Source: Metabacillus fastidiosus NBRC 101226
GTDB lineage: Bacteria; Bacillota; Bacilli; Bacillales; Bacillaceae
NCBI RefSeq assembly: GCF_001591625.1
Contig: NZ_BCVG01000031.1
Coordinates: 1 to 35,058 of the forward strand
Length of the DNA: 35,058 bases
Direction of reading: 5' to 3'
Shown piece after piece: positions 22,701 to 30,658 of this stretch. The position numbers and the translations under genes were made by a program. Position 1 is the stretch's first letter. Every line of letters begins with the position of its first letter. Below the pieces are notes generated by a model that did no database searches, had not been told where the DNA came from, and saw only the letters and a list, made by a program, of their open reading frames with translations.

Positions 22701-22746
22701 AAAAAAGGAAGCATATAAGACTTATTTTCTCCATGCTTCCTTTTCT
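22701..22746. terminator. Bidirectional terminator between convergent genes
   Basis: A 12-bp stem AAAAGGAAGCAT / ATGCTTCCTTTT with an 18-base loop lies between the stops at 22693 and 22753. A- and T-tracts flank it on the two sides. Confidence 0.85.
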
Positions 22747-22752
22747 TTCCCT

Positions 22753-23181
22753 TTAATTTTCTTCTTCTGTTCCGATTTTTCCGTCAATCTCAGCCGTATC
22801 CACGCTGTCCCCAAACCATTTTTTTAACTGGTCTTTCGCTTTATTTTTGATATCTTCATCAATATACATAGCAACTTGGAACAAGGCTACCCCTAAAGCA
22901 CCGAGATCGTCTGTATAGCCTATCCCGACCAGCAGATCAGGAATTAAATCGACCGGTAAAATAAAATATCCTAACGCACCGATAATAACTGCCTTCACTT
23001 TCATCGGCACTTCTGGTTTCTGAAGTGTAAAATAGAGAAGCAATACTGCATATACGACAGAGGAACCTGCTTTTTTAGCGAATTTCTTCAGCTTTGTCCA
23101 AAATTTTTCTTCAGAGAAATGTTTGCCTGCTTTTTGTATTTGCTGTTCTAATTCTTCTTGAGATTTCTCCATTTGCTGCAT
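22753..23181 (-). CDS. YkvA-family (DUF1232) membrane protein
   Basis: A 142-residue protein. The DUF1232 core is at about 55-105: KAVIIGALGYFILPVDLIPD followed by YTDDLGALGVAL, with the family's conserved YfxxPxDxiPD and DD motifs. One or two spans surround this core. A charged N-terminal helix (MEKSQEELEQQIQKAGKHF) and an acidic C-tail flank it. The function is unknown. The ribosome site AAAGGGG lies upstream. It is a single-gene unit. Confidence 0.85.
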   Translation of the reverse strand: MQQMEKSQEELEQQIQKAGKHFSEEKFWTKLKKFAKKAGSSVVYAVLLLYFTLQKPEVPMKVKAVIIGALGYFILPVDLIPDLLVGIGYTDDLGALGVALFQVAMYIDEDIKNKAKDQLKKWFGDSVDTAEIDGKIGTEEEN

Positions 23182-23246
23182 CCCCTTTCTTAACTGTTAC
23201 TTTCCCTTTATTTTAATATAAAAGAACGATTAATGTCGAAAAAATA

Positions 23247-23287
23247 AAAAAAGACCAGTCTTCTTCTATAGAATACTGGTCTTTTTT
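23247..23287 (-). terminator. Terminator of the azoreductase gene
   Basis: A 13-bp stem AAAAAGACCAGT / ACTGGTCTTTTT with a loop of about 12 bases follows the azoreductase stop on the minus strand. A T-rich run follows in both directions. Confidence 0.85.
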
Positions 23288-23302
23288 GCATGTTTATAAT
23301 AA

Positions 23303-23935
23303 TTAAGCAGTTACTCCAGATAAGCTTTTTGCAACAGCTGCTACTTTTTCTAAGCCTTCTGTAATAATTGTTTCAGCTTGAGCTGGCATTGCATTATGGC
23401 CCTCGATAATAACTTCATTTGTAATTTCCATTCCGAATACGCCGCCAACAACATTTTTAATATAATTAGCCGCCATTTCCATTGGTGCTGCTTCCGGTGT
23501 GGAATAAATGCCGCCGCGTGCACTTAAAATAACCGCTTTTTTATCAGTCATTAATGATACTAATTGACCGTTCTCGTCATATTTGAATGTGAAACCAGCT
23601 TGGTACACATAGTCGATGAATGTTTGTAATTTAGCAGGAATTGTTAAGTTCCATAATGGGAATGCGAATACAACTACATCTGCTGCTGTTAAAGCGTCCA
23701 TTGCTTTTTGTTTTGCAGCTAAAATACGTTGCTCTACATCTGTCATTTCTTCACCTGATTGCACTTTACCGAAAGCATTGAATAAATCTTGACCAAAGTA
23801 AGGCATATCTTCTGCAAACACATCGTAAGTTGTTACGTTTACACCTTCTACATTTTCCATGAAAGTTTCATACATTTTACTTGATACACCTTCTGAAGCT
23901 GGACGGTTATTTGCTTTTACTACTAATACGTTCAT
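23303..23935 (-). CDS. azoR: FMN-dependent NADH-azoreductase
   Basis: A 210-residue flavodoxin-fold enzyme that reduces azo dyes and quinones with NADH through bound FMN. Family features are the opening VVKANNRPASEGVSSKMYETF (phosphate loop), the FAFPLWNLTIPAKLQTFIDY stretch (isoalloxazine site), and ARGGIYSTPEAAPMEM. The start is set at the ATG 23935, with GGGAG ten bases upstream; a TTG three codons earlier is less likely. It stands alone with its own terminator. A role in quinone or electrophile detoxification is usual for Bacillus members. Confidence 0.93.
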   Translation of the reverse strand: MNVLVVKANNRPASEGVSSKMYETFMENVEGVNVTTYDVFAEDMPYFGQDLFNAFGKVQSGEEMTDVEQRILAAKQKAMDALTAADVVVFAFPLWNLTIPAKLQTFIDYVYQAGFTFKYDENGQLVSLMTDKKAVILSARGGIYSTPEAAPMEMAANYIKNVVGGVFGMEITNEVIIEGHNAMPAQAETIITEGLEKVAAVAKSLSGVTA

Positions 23936-24060
23936 ATATCTCAATCTCCCTTATTATCAAATTATTTATCTCGAATTCATAATATATTGAACTGAGATAA
24001 ATGTCAATACAATAATTTTAATATTTTTTATCAGCTTGCACACATTTATTCTCCTAAATA

Positions 24061-24090
24061 AAAAAATCCTCCCGCATTTTATGCGGGAGG
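24061..24090 (-). terminator. Terminator of the importer operon
   Basis: A 10-bp GC-rich stem CCTCCCGCAT / ATGCGGGAGG with a 3-base loop is followed on the minus strand by ATTTTTT. It lies seven bases past the importer stop codon. Confidence 0.92.
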
Positions 24091-24097
24091 TCTTCTA

Positions 24098-25618
24098 TTA
24101 GGGAAGTAGTCCTTTTCTCTTGAGGAAATCTTTGGCTGTATCGTAAGGACTTGTTCCTTTTATATTTACTTTATAATTCATTTCTCGCATTTCATCGTCC
24201 GTTATCTTCCCGGCAAGTTTATTTAAAGCTGTCTTCAATTCCGGATATTTTTTAACTGTTTCTTTTCTAAGTAACGGCGCACCTTGATAAGGAGGGAATA
24301 AATTTTTATCATCTTGCAGCACAGTAAGTTTATACTGCGCGAGTTCACTATCAGTCGAATAAGCATCAACTAAATTAATATCCCCTTTTTTAACTGCACC
24401 GTATCTAAGTTTTGGCTCCATTGTTTTCATATTTGAAAATTGGATATTATACAGTTTTTGAATTCCGGCATATCCGTCTTCCCTATCTGAAAATTCAAGA
24501 GTAAAGCCTGCTTTCATTTTATTTTCAACCGCTTTTAAATCAGAGATTTTCTTTAATTGATACTGCTCTGCCAGCTCGTTTGGAACAGCTAATGCGTATG
24601 TATTGTTATAATTCATCGGTTTCAACAGTTCCATATCGAATTTTTCAAGCATGCCCTTCCTTGCCTGTTCGTACACTTCTTCTCTATTCATACTTTTAGC
24701 TGTTTCTTTTAAAAATTCAGAGATAGCTGTACCGGTAAACTCAGGATAAATATCAATACTTTCTGATCTTAATGCATTAAATACAAAACTCGTTTTCCCT
24801 AGTCCTGGCTTTAATTCAACATCTAAATCTGTTTCATTTTCAATAAGAAGTTTGTACATATTAATTAATATTTCCGGCTCTGAACCGAGCTTTCCGGCTA
24901 TAACGATTTCTTTTTGCTGATTAGGTGAAATGACAGGAAAAATAATAAGTAAAAAAGAAAGTGCCGCAAAAACTATAAGTGTAATCAGTGATTTTTTATA
25001 AGATAACCGTTCAAACCTCCTAAGTAACATATCAAAAAGAATAGCCAGCACAGCAGCAGGCACAGCACCAAATATAATAAGGGAAGAATTATTTCTGTCA
25101 ATTCCTAAAAGGATAATATCTCCTAATCCCCCTGCACCGATAAGAGCAGCGAGTGTTGCCGTTCCGATGATTAATACCATTGCTGTACGAATCCCTGCCA
25201 TAATGACCGGCATTGCCAGAGGAAGCTCGACTTTCAGCAACCTTTTTCTTCTGTTCATTCCCATTCCTTCAGCCGCTTCTATTAAGGAAGGATCGACTTC
25301 TTTAATTCCTGTATATGTATTTCTTAAAATCGGAAGAAGAGCATATACAACTAATGCGATAACAGCGGGAATCTTTCCTATCCCAAACAGAGGAATAAGC
25401 AGTCCGAGCAGTGCTAAAGACGGAATAGTTTGCATTACCGCTGTTATTCCAATTATCCATTCCGCTATCCTTCTCTTTTTCGTTAAATAAATACCGAGCG
25501 GAATTGCAATAATAACAGAGAAAAAGAGTGCAATAAATGAAATTTGAATATGTTCTAATAATGCTTGAAAAAGTTCACCCCGCCGGTCGCTGAATATATC
25601 GATAAAATGATTCATCAT
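24098..25618 (-). CDS. Fused ABC permease and substrate-binding protein (EgtU/OpuF-type)
   Basis: A 506-residue fusion. Residues about 1-210 form a permease with a coupling loop at about 112-135 (IEAAEGMGMNRRKRLLKVEL). A further span lies at about 212-232. Residues about 237-506 form an OpuAC/ProX-type binding domain (KEIVIAGKLGSEPEILINMY, then IDIYPEFTGTAISEF). The domain should sit outside the cell. Fused permease-binding subunits of this kind include EgtU (ergothioneine uptake), BilEB and OpuF (compatible solutes). The sequence alone does not decide between quaternary amine and betaine-thiol cargo. Its start overlaps the ATPase stop by four bases (ATGA), showing translational coupling. Confidence 0.9.
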   Translation of the reverse strand: MMNHFIDIFSDRRGELFQALLEHIQISFIALFFSVIIAIPLGIYLTKKRRIAEWIIGITAVMQTIPSLALLGLLIPLFGIGKIPAVIALVVYALLPILRNTYTGIKEVDPSLIEAAEGMGMNRRKRLLKVELPLAMPVIMAGIRTAMVLIIGTATLAALIGAGGLGDIILLGIDRNNSSLIIFGAVPAAVLAILFDMLLRRFERLSYKKSLITLIVFAALSFLLIIFPVISPNQQKEIVIAGKLGSEPEILINMYKLLIENETDLDVELKPGLGKTSFVFNALRSESIDIYPEFTGTAISEFLKETAKSMNREEVYEQARKGMLEKFDMELLKPMNYNNTYALAVPNELAEQYQLKKISDLKAVENKMKAGFTLEFSDREDGYAGIQKLYNIQFSNMKTMEPKLRYGAVKKGDINLVDAYSTDSELAQYKLTVLQDDKNLFPPYQGAPLLRKETVKKYPELKTALNKLAGKITDDEMREMNYKVNIKGTSPYDTAKDFLKRKGLLP

Positions 25619-26577
25619 ACACGACCTCTTTCCTGCAAATGAGTAGACATATATTTTATAATCATTTGCCGGTTAATAATGCCGATAACATTTCCGTCTT
25701 TTTCAACTGCAAGCTCTTCTTCATGTGCCAGTTTTTCGAGAATCTCCTGTAATGGAGTATGTATTGAAATAATCTTTATAAGAGGCTGTGAAATAATACT
25801 TGTACAAATCGGCTGTAAAAATTGTTCGATATTTAAAAATTCTTCCGGTTGTGCAGCGGTACTTCCGATAAAATCCCTGACAAAACGGTTAATAGGATGA
25901 TGTATAATACCTTCCGGCGTTCCGATCTGCACGACTTTTCCCTCTTTCATTACACATAGCCGATCGGCAAGCTTCAATGCTTCTTTCATATCATGTGTAA
26001 CAAAAACAATCGTTTTCTGAATCTTTCTTTGAAGTTCAAGCATATCATTCTGAAGCTTTTCCCGGCTTATCGGATCAAGTGCACTGAAAGGCTCATCCAT
26101 TAAAATCATTTCAGGATCTGCCGCTAAAGCACGGACTACACCAACTCTTTGCTGTTGCCCTCCGGAAAGTTCGCTTGGCTTTCTATTCCGGTATATATGT
26201 GGATCAAGTCCAACCATATGTAAAAGCTCAGTCACTCTTGCCTTTATTTTCTGACGGTTCCAGTTTTTTAGTTCAGGGACAATCGAAATATTTTCTTCAA
26301 TCGTCATGTGTGGAAAAAGGGCAATTTGCTGAAGCACGTAGCCAATATTCCATCTTAATTCATGAATATCATATTCGCTTACCTTTTTATTATTAATCAA
26401 AATAGTCCCCTCAGATAAAGGAATTAAACGGTTAATCATTTTAAGAGTCGTCGTTTTCCCGCAACCGCTCGGTCCGATAATAACGAAAAATTCCCCCTTT
26501 TTAATATCTAAATTCAAAGAATGGACGGCAGCTGTACCATCTTCATACATCTTTGAGACATCTTCAAATTTAATCAT
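25615..26577 (-). CDS. ABC transporter ATPase of the QAT family (OpuCA/EgtV-like) with a CBS-like tail
   Basis: About 320 residues from the ATG at 26577 (MIKFEDVSKMYEDG). Walker A GPSGCGKTT, Q-loop VLQQIALFPHMT, signature LSGGQQQRVGVVRAL and Walker B MILMDEPFSALDP are followed by the switch FVTHDMKEA. The C-terminal about 70 residues form one CBS-like unit (LQEILEKLAHEEELAVEKDG, then VIGIINRQMIIKY). Paired CBS units sense ionic strength in OpuA; only about one is visible here, as in EgtV-like members. The frame extends 19 codons upstream, but GGAG before 26577 favours this start. It is co-translated with the fused permease. Confidence 0.9.
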   Translation of the reverse strand: MIKFEDVSKMYEDGTAAVHSLNLDIKKGEFFVIIGPSGCGKTTTLKMINRLIPLSEGTILINNKKVSEYDIHELRWNIGYVLQQIALFPHMTIEENISIVPELKNWNRQKIKARVTELLHMVGLDPHIYRNRKPSELSGGQQQRVGVVRALAADPEMILMDEPFSALDPISREKLQNDMLELQRKIQKTIVFVTHDMKEALKLADRLCVMKEGKVVQIGTPEGIIHHPINRFVRDFIGSTAAQPEEFLNIEQFLQPICTSIISQPLIKIISIHTPLQEILEKLAHEEELAVEKDGNVIGIINRQMIIKYMSTHLQERGRV

Positions 26578-26761
26578 GGCATTATGAACTCCTTTGTTTC
26601 TATCGATAACGTCTATCCTTTTCCCTTTTTTCAAAAAGTTAAACTATAAGTATAAAATTAACTTAGAAAAATCAGGTAAATAAAGAAATTTATTTGATCT
26701 TCCTAAAAGAAAAGTTTAGAATCTTTACATATGTCTAAAAAGAAAAGAATGGGTGTTAAGT

Positions 26762-28153
26762 GTGAAAAATGTTTTATTTCGAAAAAAACCAGTTGGAGAT
26801 TTATTGAATAAAAATAATGACCTTCAGCTGAAACCGACATTGGGAGTATTCGATTTAGTGCTGCTTGGAGTCGGTGCCATCGTTGGAACAGGGATATTCA
26901 TCCTTCCTGGAACAGTAGCGGCAAGTCATTCCGGACCGGCGATTGTATTCTCATTTATTGTAGCTGCTATCGTATGCGCCTTGGCAGGTATGTGTTTTTC
27001 TGAATTTTCTTCTTCTGTTCCAGTAACAGGAAGCGCATACACGTACGGATATATTGTCTTTGGAGAATTAATTGCCTGGCTCGTCGGGTGGGCTTTATTG
27101 TTAGAATACGGATTGGCAGTCGCTTCTGTCGCAACGGGCTGGTCCTCTTATTTAAGTGCTTTACTTGAAGGATTCAATGTAGCAATTCCAAAAGCAATCT
27201 CCGGTCCTTTTAATCCGGCAGCTGGAACGTATATAAATGTCCCTGCCATTTTCATTATATTTGTCATTGCATCTTTACTAACACTTGGAATACGGGAATC
27301 AACGAGAATTAATACAATTATGGTATTCCTTAAAGTAGGTGTGATTCTCCTCTTTATCGGAGTAGGTATTTTCTATGTTGAGCCTGTTAATTGGCAGCCA
27401 TTTATGCCGTTTGGAGTACAAGGTGTAATGAACGGGGCAGCGCTTGTTTTCTTCGCTTATCTCGGATTTGATGCTGTTTCCTCAGCGGCCGAAGAAGTGA
27501 AAAATCCGCAGCGTAATATGCCGATCGGAATTATTGGCTCCTTACTTATTTGTACATTGCTTTATGTTGCTGTTTCTCTCGTACTGACTGGAATCGTCTC
27601 TTATAAAGATTTAAATGTAAACGATCCGGTTACATTTGCTATGCAAATCATTCATCAAGACTGGGTTGCCGGAATCATTTCACTTGGTGCCGTTGTCGGG
27701 ATGATGACAGTTATACTTGTTATGTCATATGGCGGAACGAGGCTTTTATATGCTCTTGGCCGTGACGGACTGCTTCCGAAAAGCATGTGCGAGCTTAGTA
27801 AAAAGCATAAAACACCAGTTAAAAACACATGGATATTTGCTGTACTTGTCGCAGTTTGCGCTGGCTTCGTACCGCTTTCTAAGCTTGCAGAGCTTGTAAA
27901 TATGGGAACATTGCTTGCATTTCTAATCGTTTCCCTTGGGATTATTTATTTAAGGAAAAACAAAAATATACCGAACAACGGTTTTAAAGTGCCGCTCTTC
28001 CCGATTTTACCGATCTGTTCATTCCTGCTATGTTTCTTCTTAATTACCCAGCTTTCTGTTCATACATGGATTGCATGCGGTATTTGGTTCATCTTTGGAC
28101 TGCTCGTTTACTTTATGTATGGTAGAAAACATAGTGTCATGAATGAGAAATAA
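26762..28153 (+). CDS. APC-family amino acid permease (YfnA-like)
   Basis: About 463 residues with about 12 spans. It belongs to the cationic/general amino acid transporter branch of the APC superfamily. The substrate-site helix-1 motif GVGAIVGTGIFILPG is at about 36-50, with FSEFSSSVPVTGSAYTYGY (helix 3) and FFAYLGFDAVSSAAEEVKNP (helix 6). It aligns closely in memory with B. subtilis YfnA in both length and motifs. The start is set at the GTG 26762 with GGGTG six bases upstream; another GTG at 26753 is possible. It is divergent from the importer operon and stands alone. Substrate is an amino acid, not further defined. Confidence 0.9.
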   Translation: MKNVLFRKKPVGDLLNKNNDLQLKPTLGVFDLVLLGVGAIVGTGIFILPGTVAASHSGPAIVFSFIVAAIVCALAGMCFSEFSSSVPVTGSAYTYGYIVFGELIAWLVGWALLLEYGLAVASVATGWSSYLSALLEGFNVAIPKAISGPFNPAAGTYINVPAIFIIFVIASLLTLGIRESTRINTIMVFLKVGVILLFIGVGIFYVEPVNWQPFMPFGVQGVMNGAALVFFAYLGFDAVSSAAEEVKNPQRNMPIGIIGSLLICTLLYVAVSLVLTGIVSYKDLNVNDPVTFAMQIIHQDWVAGIISLGAVVGMMTVILVMSYGGTRLLYALGRDGLLPKSMCELSKKHKTPVKNTWIFAVLVAVCAGFVPLSKLAELVNMGTLLAFLIVSLGIIYLRKNKNIPNNGFKVPLFPILPICSFLLCFFLITQLSVHTWIACGIWFIFGLLVYFMYGRKHSVMNEK

Positions 28154-28156
28154 AAG

Positions 28157-28189
28157 AAATAGGATTGCATCGTCTGCAATCCTATTTTT
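28157..28189. terminator. Terminator between convergent genes
   Basis: A 13-bp stem AAATAGGATTGCA / TGCAATCCTATTT with a 5-base loop TCGTC. It follows the permease stop, and on the minus strand lies just past the pentapeptide-protein stop. Confidence 0.92.
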
Positions 28190-28193
28190 CATT

Positions 28194-29063
28194 TTAAGCA
28201 GACCAATGCGAAGGCTGCTTTATATGTGAAGGTAATTTTGTTTCTTTATTCCCTCTTGCCGAATTAATCTGCATCTGAGTTAAAAACATACTTGTTGAAA
28301 GATCGGCACCGTTTAAATTTGCATCCCGCAAATCAGCTCCAATGAAATCGACACCCCGTAAATCCGACATTTGCAAATCAGCCGCGATTAAATAAGAACC
28401 TCTTAAATCAGTTGCTCTTAAATCTCTTCCTTTTAATTTTTTCCCCATCCAATCCGTTCCTCTGTAATCAAGTTTACGTTTATTTTTTGTATTACCGATT
28501 TTTGCTATTAGCTTATTTCTAATATATAAACTTGTTTTTAACAGCAGTTCATTAACCGGGATGCGGTACTCCATTATAGTTAAGGCTGCCAGTCCATCAG
28601 CATTCAATTTCGTTAACCCCTCTAATTGTTGCAGCTGAACGAGCAATTCCTTATGGAGCTCAGGAGATATTTCATAAGATAATGCTTCTGACACATATGC
28701 CATCATTTCATACAGCTGTTCCATAATCGGAAATACACTAAACATTTTTTCTGAAGTTTCCGGATATTCGCGCCAGCTTTTCCCTTCAAAAGTAACCTGG
28801 GATACCGTCTGACCCGCGCCTAAGCAGTCAAATACTGTACAGCCTTTAAACCCACTTTCTCTAAGATCACTATGAATGTTGCAGCGGAAATCCGTTCCTA
28901 AATTAGAGCAAGGTGTACCCGCTGGCTTATTAATTGCAAAGTCACTTGATACACTAATATTAAGAGCTGTACAGCATAGTCCGAAACAACTGGAACAATC
29001 CGCTTGCAGATTTTCTCTAAATTTTTTAGCTGATGTACGGTTAAAATTACTATATACAGACAT
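28194..29063 (-). CDS. Cysteine-cluster and pentapeptide-repeat protein
   Basis: A 289-residue protein of two parts. The N-terminal about 90 residues hold eight cysteines (C23, C26, C30, C31, C52, C61, C75, C80) in CSSCFGLCC, TPCSNL, FRCNIH, GCTVFDC, resembling the YkgJ-type zinc/iron-chelating cluster. After a helical middle come about 13 pentapeptide repeats (about 197-260; A/L-D-L-R-G type: ATDLRGSYLIAADLQMSDLR), which fold as a right-handed beta-helix. Such helices mimic DNA in gyrase-protecting Qnr/MfpA, but this one is short and its role is unknown. GGAAGAG lies before the ATG. It is a single-gene unit. Confidence 0.85.
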   Translation of the reverse strand: MSVYSNFNRTSAKKFRENLQADCSSCFGLCCTALNISVSSDFAINKPAGTPCSNLGTDFRCNIHSDLRESGFKGCTVFDCLGAGQTVSQVTFEGKSWREYPETSEKMFSVFPIMEQLYEMMAYVSEALSYEISPELHKELLVQLQQLEGLTKLNADGLAALTIMEYRIPVNELLLKTSLYIRNKLIAKIGNTKNKRKLDYRGTDWMGKKLKGRDLRATDLRGSYLIAADLQMSDLRGVDFIGADLRDANLNGADLSTSMFLTQMQINSARGNKETKLPSHIKQPSHWSA

Positions 29064-29240
29064 TGTTACTCTTCCTTTTTTTATTCAAATTTCCTAAATC
29101 TAAAAGATTTTAACCAATTATTCAATAAAATGCCACTAATAATAATTATAGCTTATTAAATAAATAGGACAATACTTGAAAACAAGGTCGTTTGTGCGGT
29201 ATTCTTAAGCATAGAATTCTTACATAAGGCTGTGATAAAC

Positions 29241-29948
29241 ATGCGTATTAACAAATTTATTAGCGAATCTGGGAAAGCATCTAGACGAGGAGCAGATAAA
29301 TTAATTAGTGAAGGAAGAGTCACTATAAATGGGAAGGTTGCAAAAATAGGCAGTCAAGTACAACCCGGTGATGATGTTCGAGTGAGCGGTGACCCGATCC
29401 GAATGGCGAGAAATTACGTCTATATTGCTTTAAATAAACCGGTAGGCATTACGAGTACAACTGAAAAAAATGTAAAAGGCAATATCGTTGATTTAGTCAA
29501 TCATCCATTAAGAATTTACAATATCGGACGACTTGATAAAGATTCCGACGGGCTCATTCTTCTTACAAATGATGGAGATATTGTAAACGAAATTTTACGT
29601 GCAGAAAACGAACATGAAAAAGAATACATCGTTTCAGTGGACAAGCCGATTACTCCCGACTTTTTAAAGAAAATGTCAGAGGGAGTAGAAATTTTAGATA
29701 CGAAAACACTTCCATGTGAAGTAAGACAGCTTTCCAAATTCGATTTCCAAATTGTTTTAAAACAAGGGTTAAACAGACAAATTCGCCGTATGTGCGGAGC
29801 ACTTGGATATGAAGTACTCAGATTACAAAGGGTCCGGATTATGAATATCCATCTAGGTAATCTTCCTCTTGGACAATGGAGAGATTTATCAAAGAAAGAA
29901 CGTACTCAATTGTTTAGAGAATTAAATTATGAACCGAAAGAATGGTAA
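29241..29948 (+). CDS. rluF: 23S rRNA pseudouridine synthase, RluF-like
   Basis: A protein of about 235 residues with an N-terminal S4 RNA-binding domain ([20 protein letters not shown], then [18 protein letters not shown]). The RsuA/RluB/E/F catalytic domain follows, with the active aspartate in [18 protein letters not shown]. It isomerises uridine to pseudouridine in 23S rRNA near the peptidyl-transferase centre; RluF acts on position 2604 in E. coli numbering. The start is the ATG 29241; a GTG three codons earlier lies too close to the AAGG site. It is a single gene, followed by structured repeat copy B. Confidence 0.9.
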   Translation: MRINKFISESGKASRRGADKLISEGRVTINGKVAKIGSQVQPGDDVRVSGDPIRMARNYVYIALNKPVGITSTTEKNVKGNIVDLVNHPLRIYNIGRLDKDSDGLILLTNDGDIVNEILRAENEHEKEYIVSVDKPITPDFLKKMSEGVEILDTKTLPCEVRQLSKFDFQIVLKQGLNRQIRRMCGALGYEVLRLQRVRIMNIHLGNLPLGQWRDLSKKERTQLFRELNYEPKEW

Positions 29949-29949
29949 T

Positions 29950-30088
29950 GAGGCCGTCTAAAAAGAGTGAAAATAACTCTTTTTAAACAGCCTCCTGAAA
30001 GGCTCCATTATGAGAATCCTTTAAAATTAAGGAATTTCATGACGGGGCCTTTCAGTTTTTATAACTTATTGGATAACCCCGTCCTTTA
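29950..30088 (-). repeat. Dispersed structured repeat, copy B (bcr-like)
   Basis: It has the same layout as copy A at 91-240. Hairpin 29950-29994 has 19-base arms matching at 17 positions (GAGGC..GT.TAAAAAGAGT); its two mismatches become G-U pairs in minus-strand RNA. Hairpin 29995-30055 (CTGAAAGG...CCTTTCAG) follows, then the flank with ATAACTTATTGGATAACCCC. It starts next to the rluF stop, so it may also end that transcript. Confidence 0.7.
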
Positions 30089-30162
30089 TTTTTCGAATCT
30101 TCATTTTCTCAATCAGAGTTGGGAAAGATAATATTAAATCACTTAAAAAGGTGGGATGAAAA

Positions 30163-30402
30163 ATGTTGAATGAGAAAAAAGTGGATGTGACGGATCAAAT
30201 CGTAGGAAAAATGAAAAACGGTGAAATACAATTATTGCTTGGAGACAGCCCAATCGGAAAAATTAAATTCCCTGAAAATACTCAAATTGAATTACTGGAC
30301 CATCATTTTGAAACAGATCAGCAAAGAATTTTTCAAAATGTAACAGTGACAGAAGGAAAAGATGCCCGTTATACCGACTGTGACCAGGGTGGCTGGTGCT
30401 AA
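30163..30402 (+). CDS. YusG-like (DUF2553) small protein
   Basis: A 79-residue protein. It opens EKKVDVTDQIVGKMKNGEIQ and ends YTDCDQGGWC, a pattern that I recall from B. subtilis YusG and its relatives. A short beta-rich body lies between. The conserved CDxGGWC tail with two cysteines suggests a metal or redox site, though this is inference. Function unknown. GGTGGGA lies before the ATG. The small ORF at 30477 may share its transcript. Confidence 0.7.
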   Translation: MLNEKKVDVTDQIVGKMKNGEIQLLLGDSPIGKIKFPENTQIELLDHHFETDQQRIFQNVTVTEGKDARYTDCDQGGWC

Positions 30403-30476
30403 CTTCAAATGTGTAATTTTTTAAAATTAGAACATATTAAAAGAGAGAGATTTTTCGAAAGTGAGATGAATTGAAA

Positions 30477-30632
30477 ATGACGAAACAAGGAAGACAAAAC
30501 AGTAATCAAACGAGAGAACAGATCGAAAAACATGATAAAAGAAATGATGTTGAATTAGGCAGCGATTATCAAATTGGAAATTCCGGCTCACAAAGCCAAA
30601 AGAAAAGCGGACGCCAAGTAAATAAAAAATAA
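30477..30632 (+). CDS. Small hydrophilic protein
   Basis: A 51-residue ORF: MTKQGRQNSNQTREQIEKHD at the start, then LGSDYQIGNSGSQSQKKSGR and a basic tail. It is rich in Gln, Asn, Ser and Lys, has no Cys or hydrophobic core, and looks disordered. This composition is like small acid-soluble or minor spore proteins of Bacilli, but I cannot name a family. The ribosome site is weak (GTGAG), and a TTG two codons upstream is also possible. It ends directly at a terminator, which supports it as a real gene. Confidence 0.55.
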   Translation: MTKQGRQNSNQTREQIEKHDKRNDVELGSDYQIGNSGSQSQKKSGRQVNKK

Positions 30633-30657
30633 CCTCCCAAGTAGAGGTTATTTTTTA
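30625..30657. terminator. Terminator between convergent genes
   Basis: The stem ATAACCTC / GAGGTTAT, extended by A- and T-tracts, lies between the small ORF's stop and the stop of the broken oxidoreductase. It can serve both strands. Confidence 0.85.
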
Positions 30658-30658
30658 T

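Noticed and set aside
28194-29063. Qnr-type quinolone resistance protein
   Set aside because: The pentapeptide region is far shorter than in Qnr/MfpA proteins and follows a cysteine cluster that they lack.
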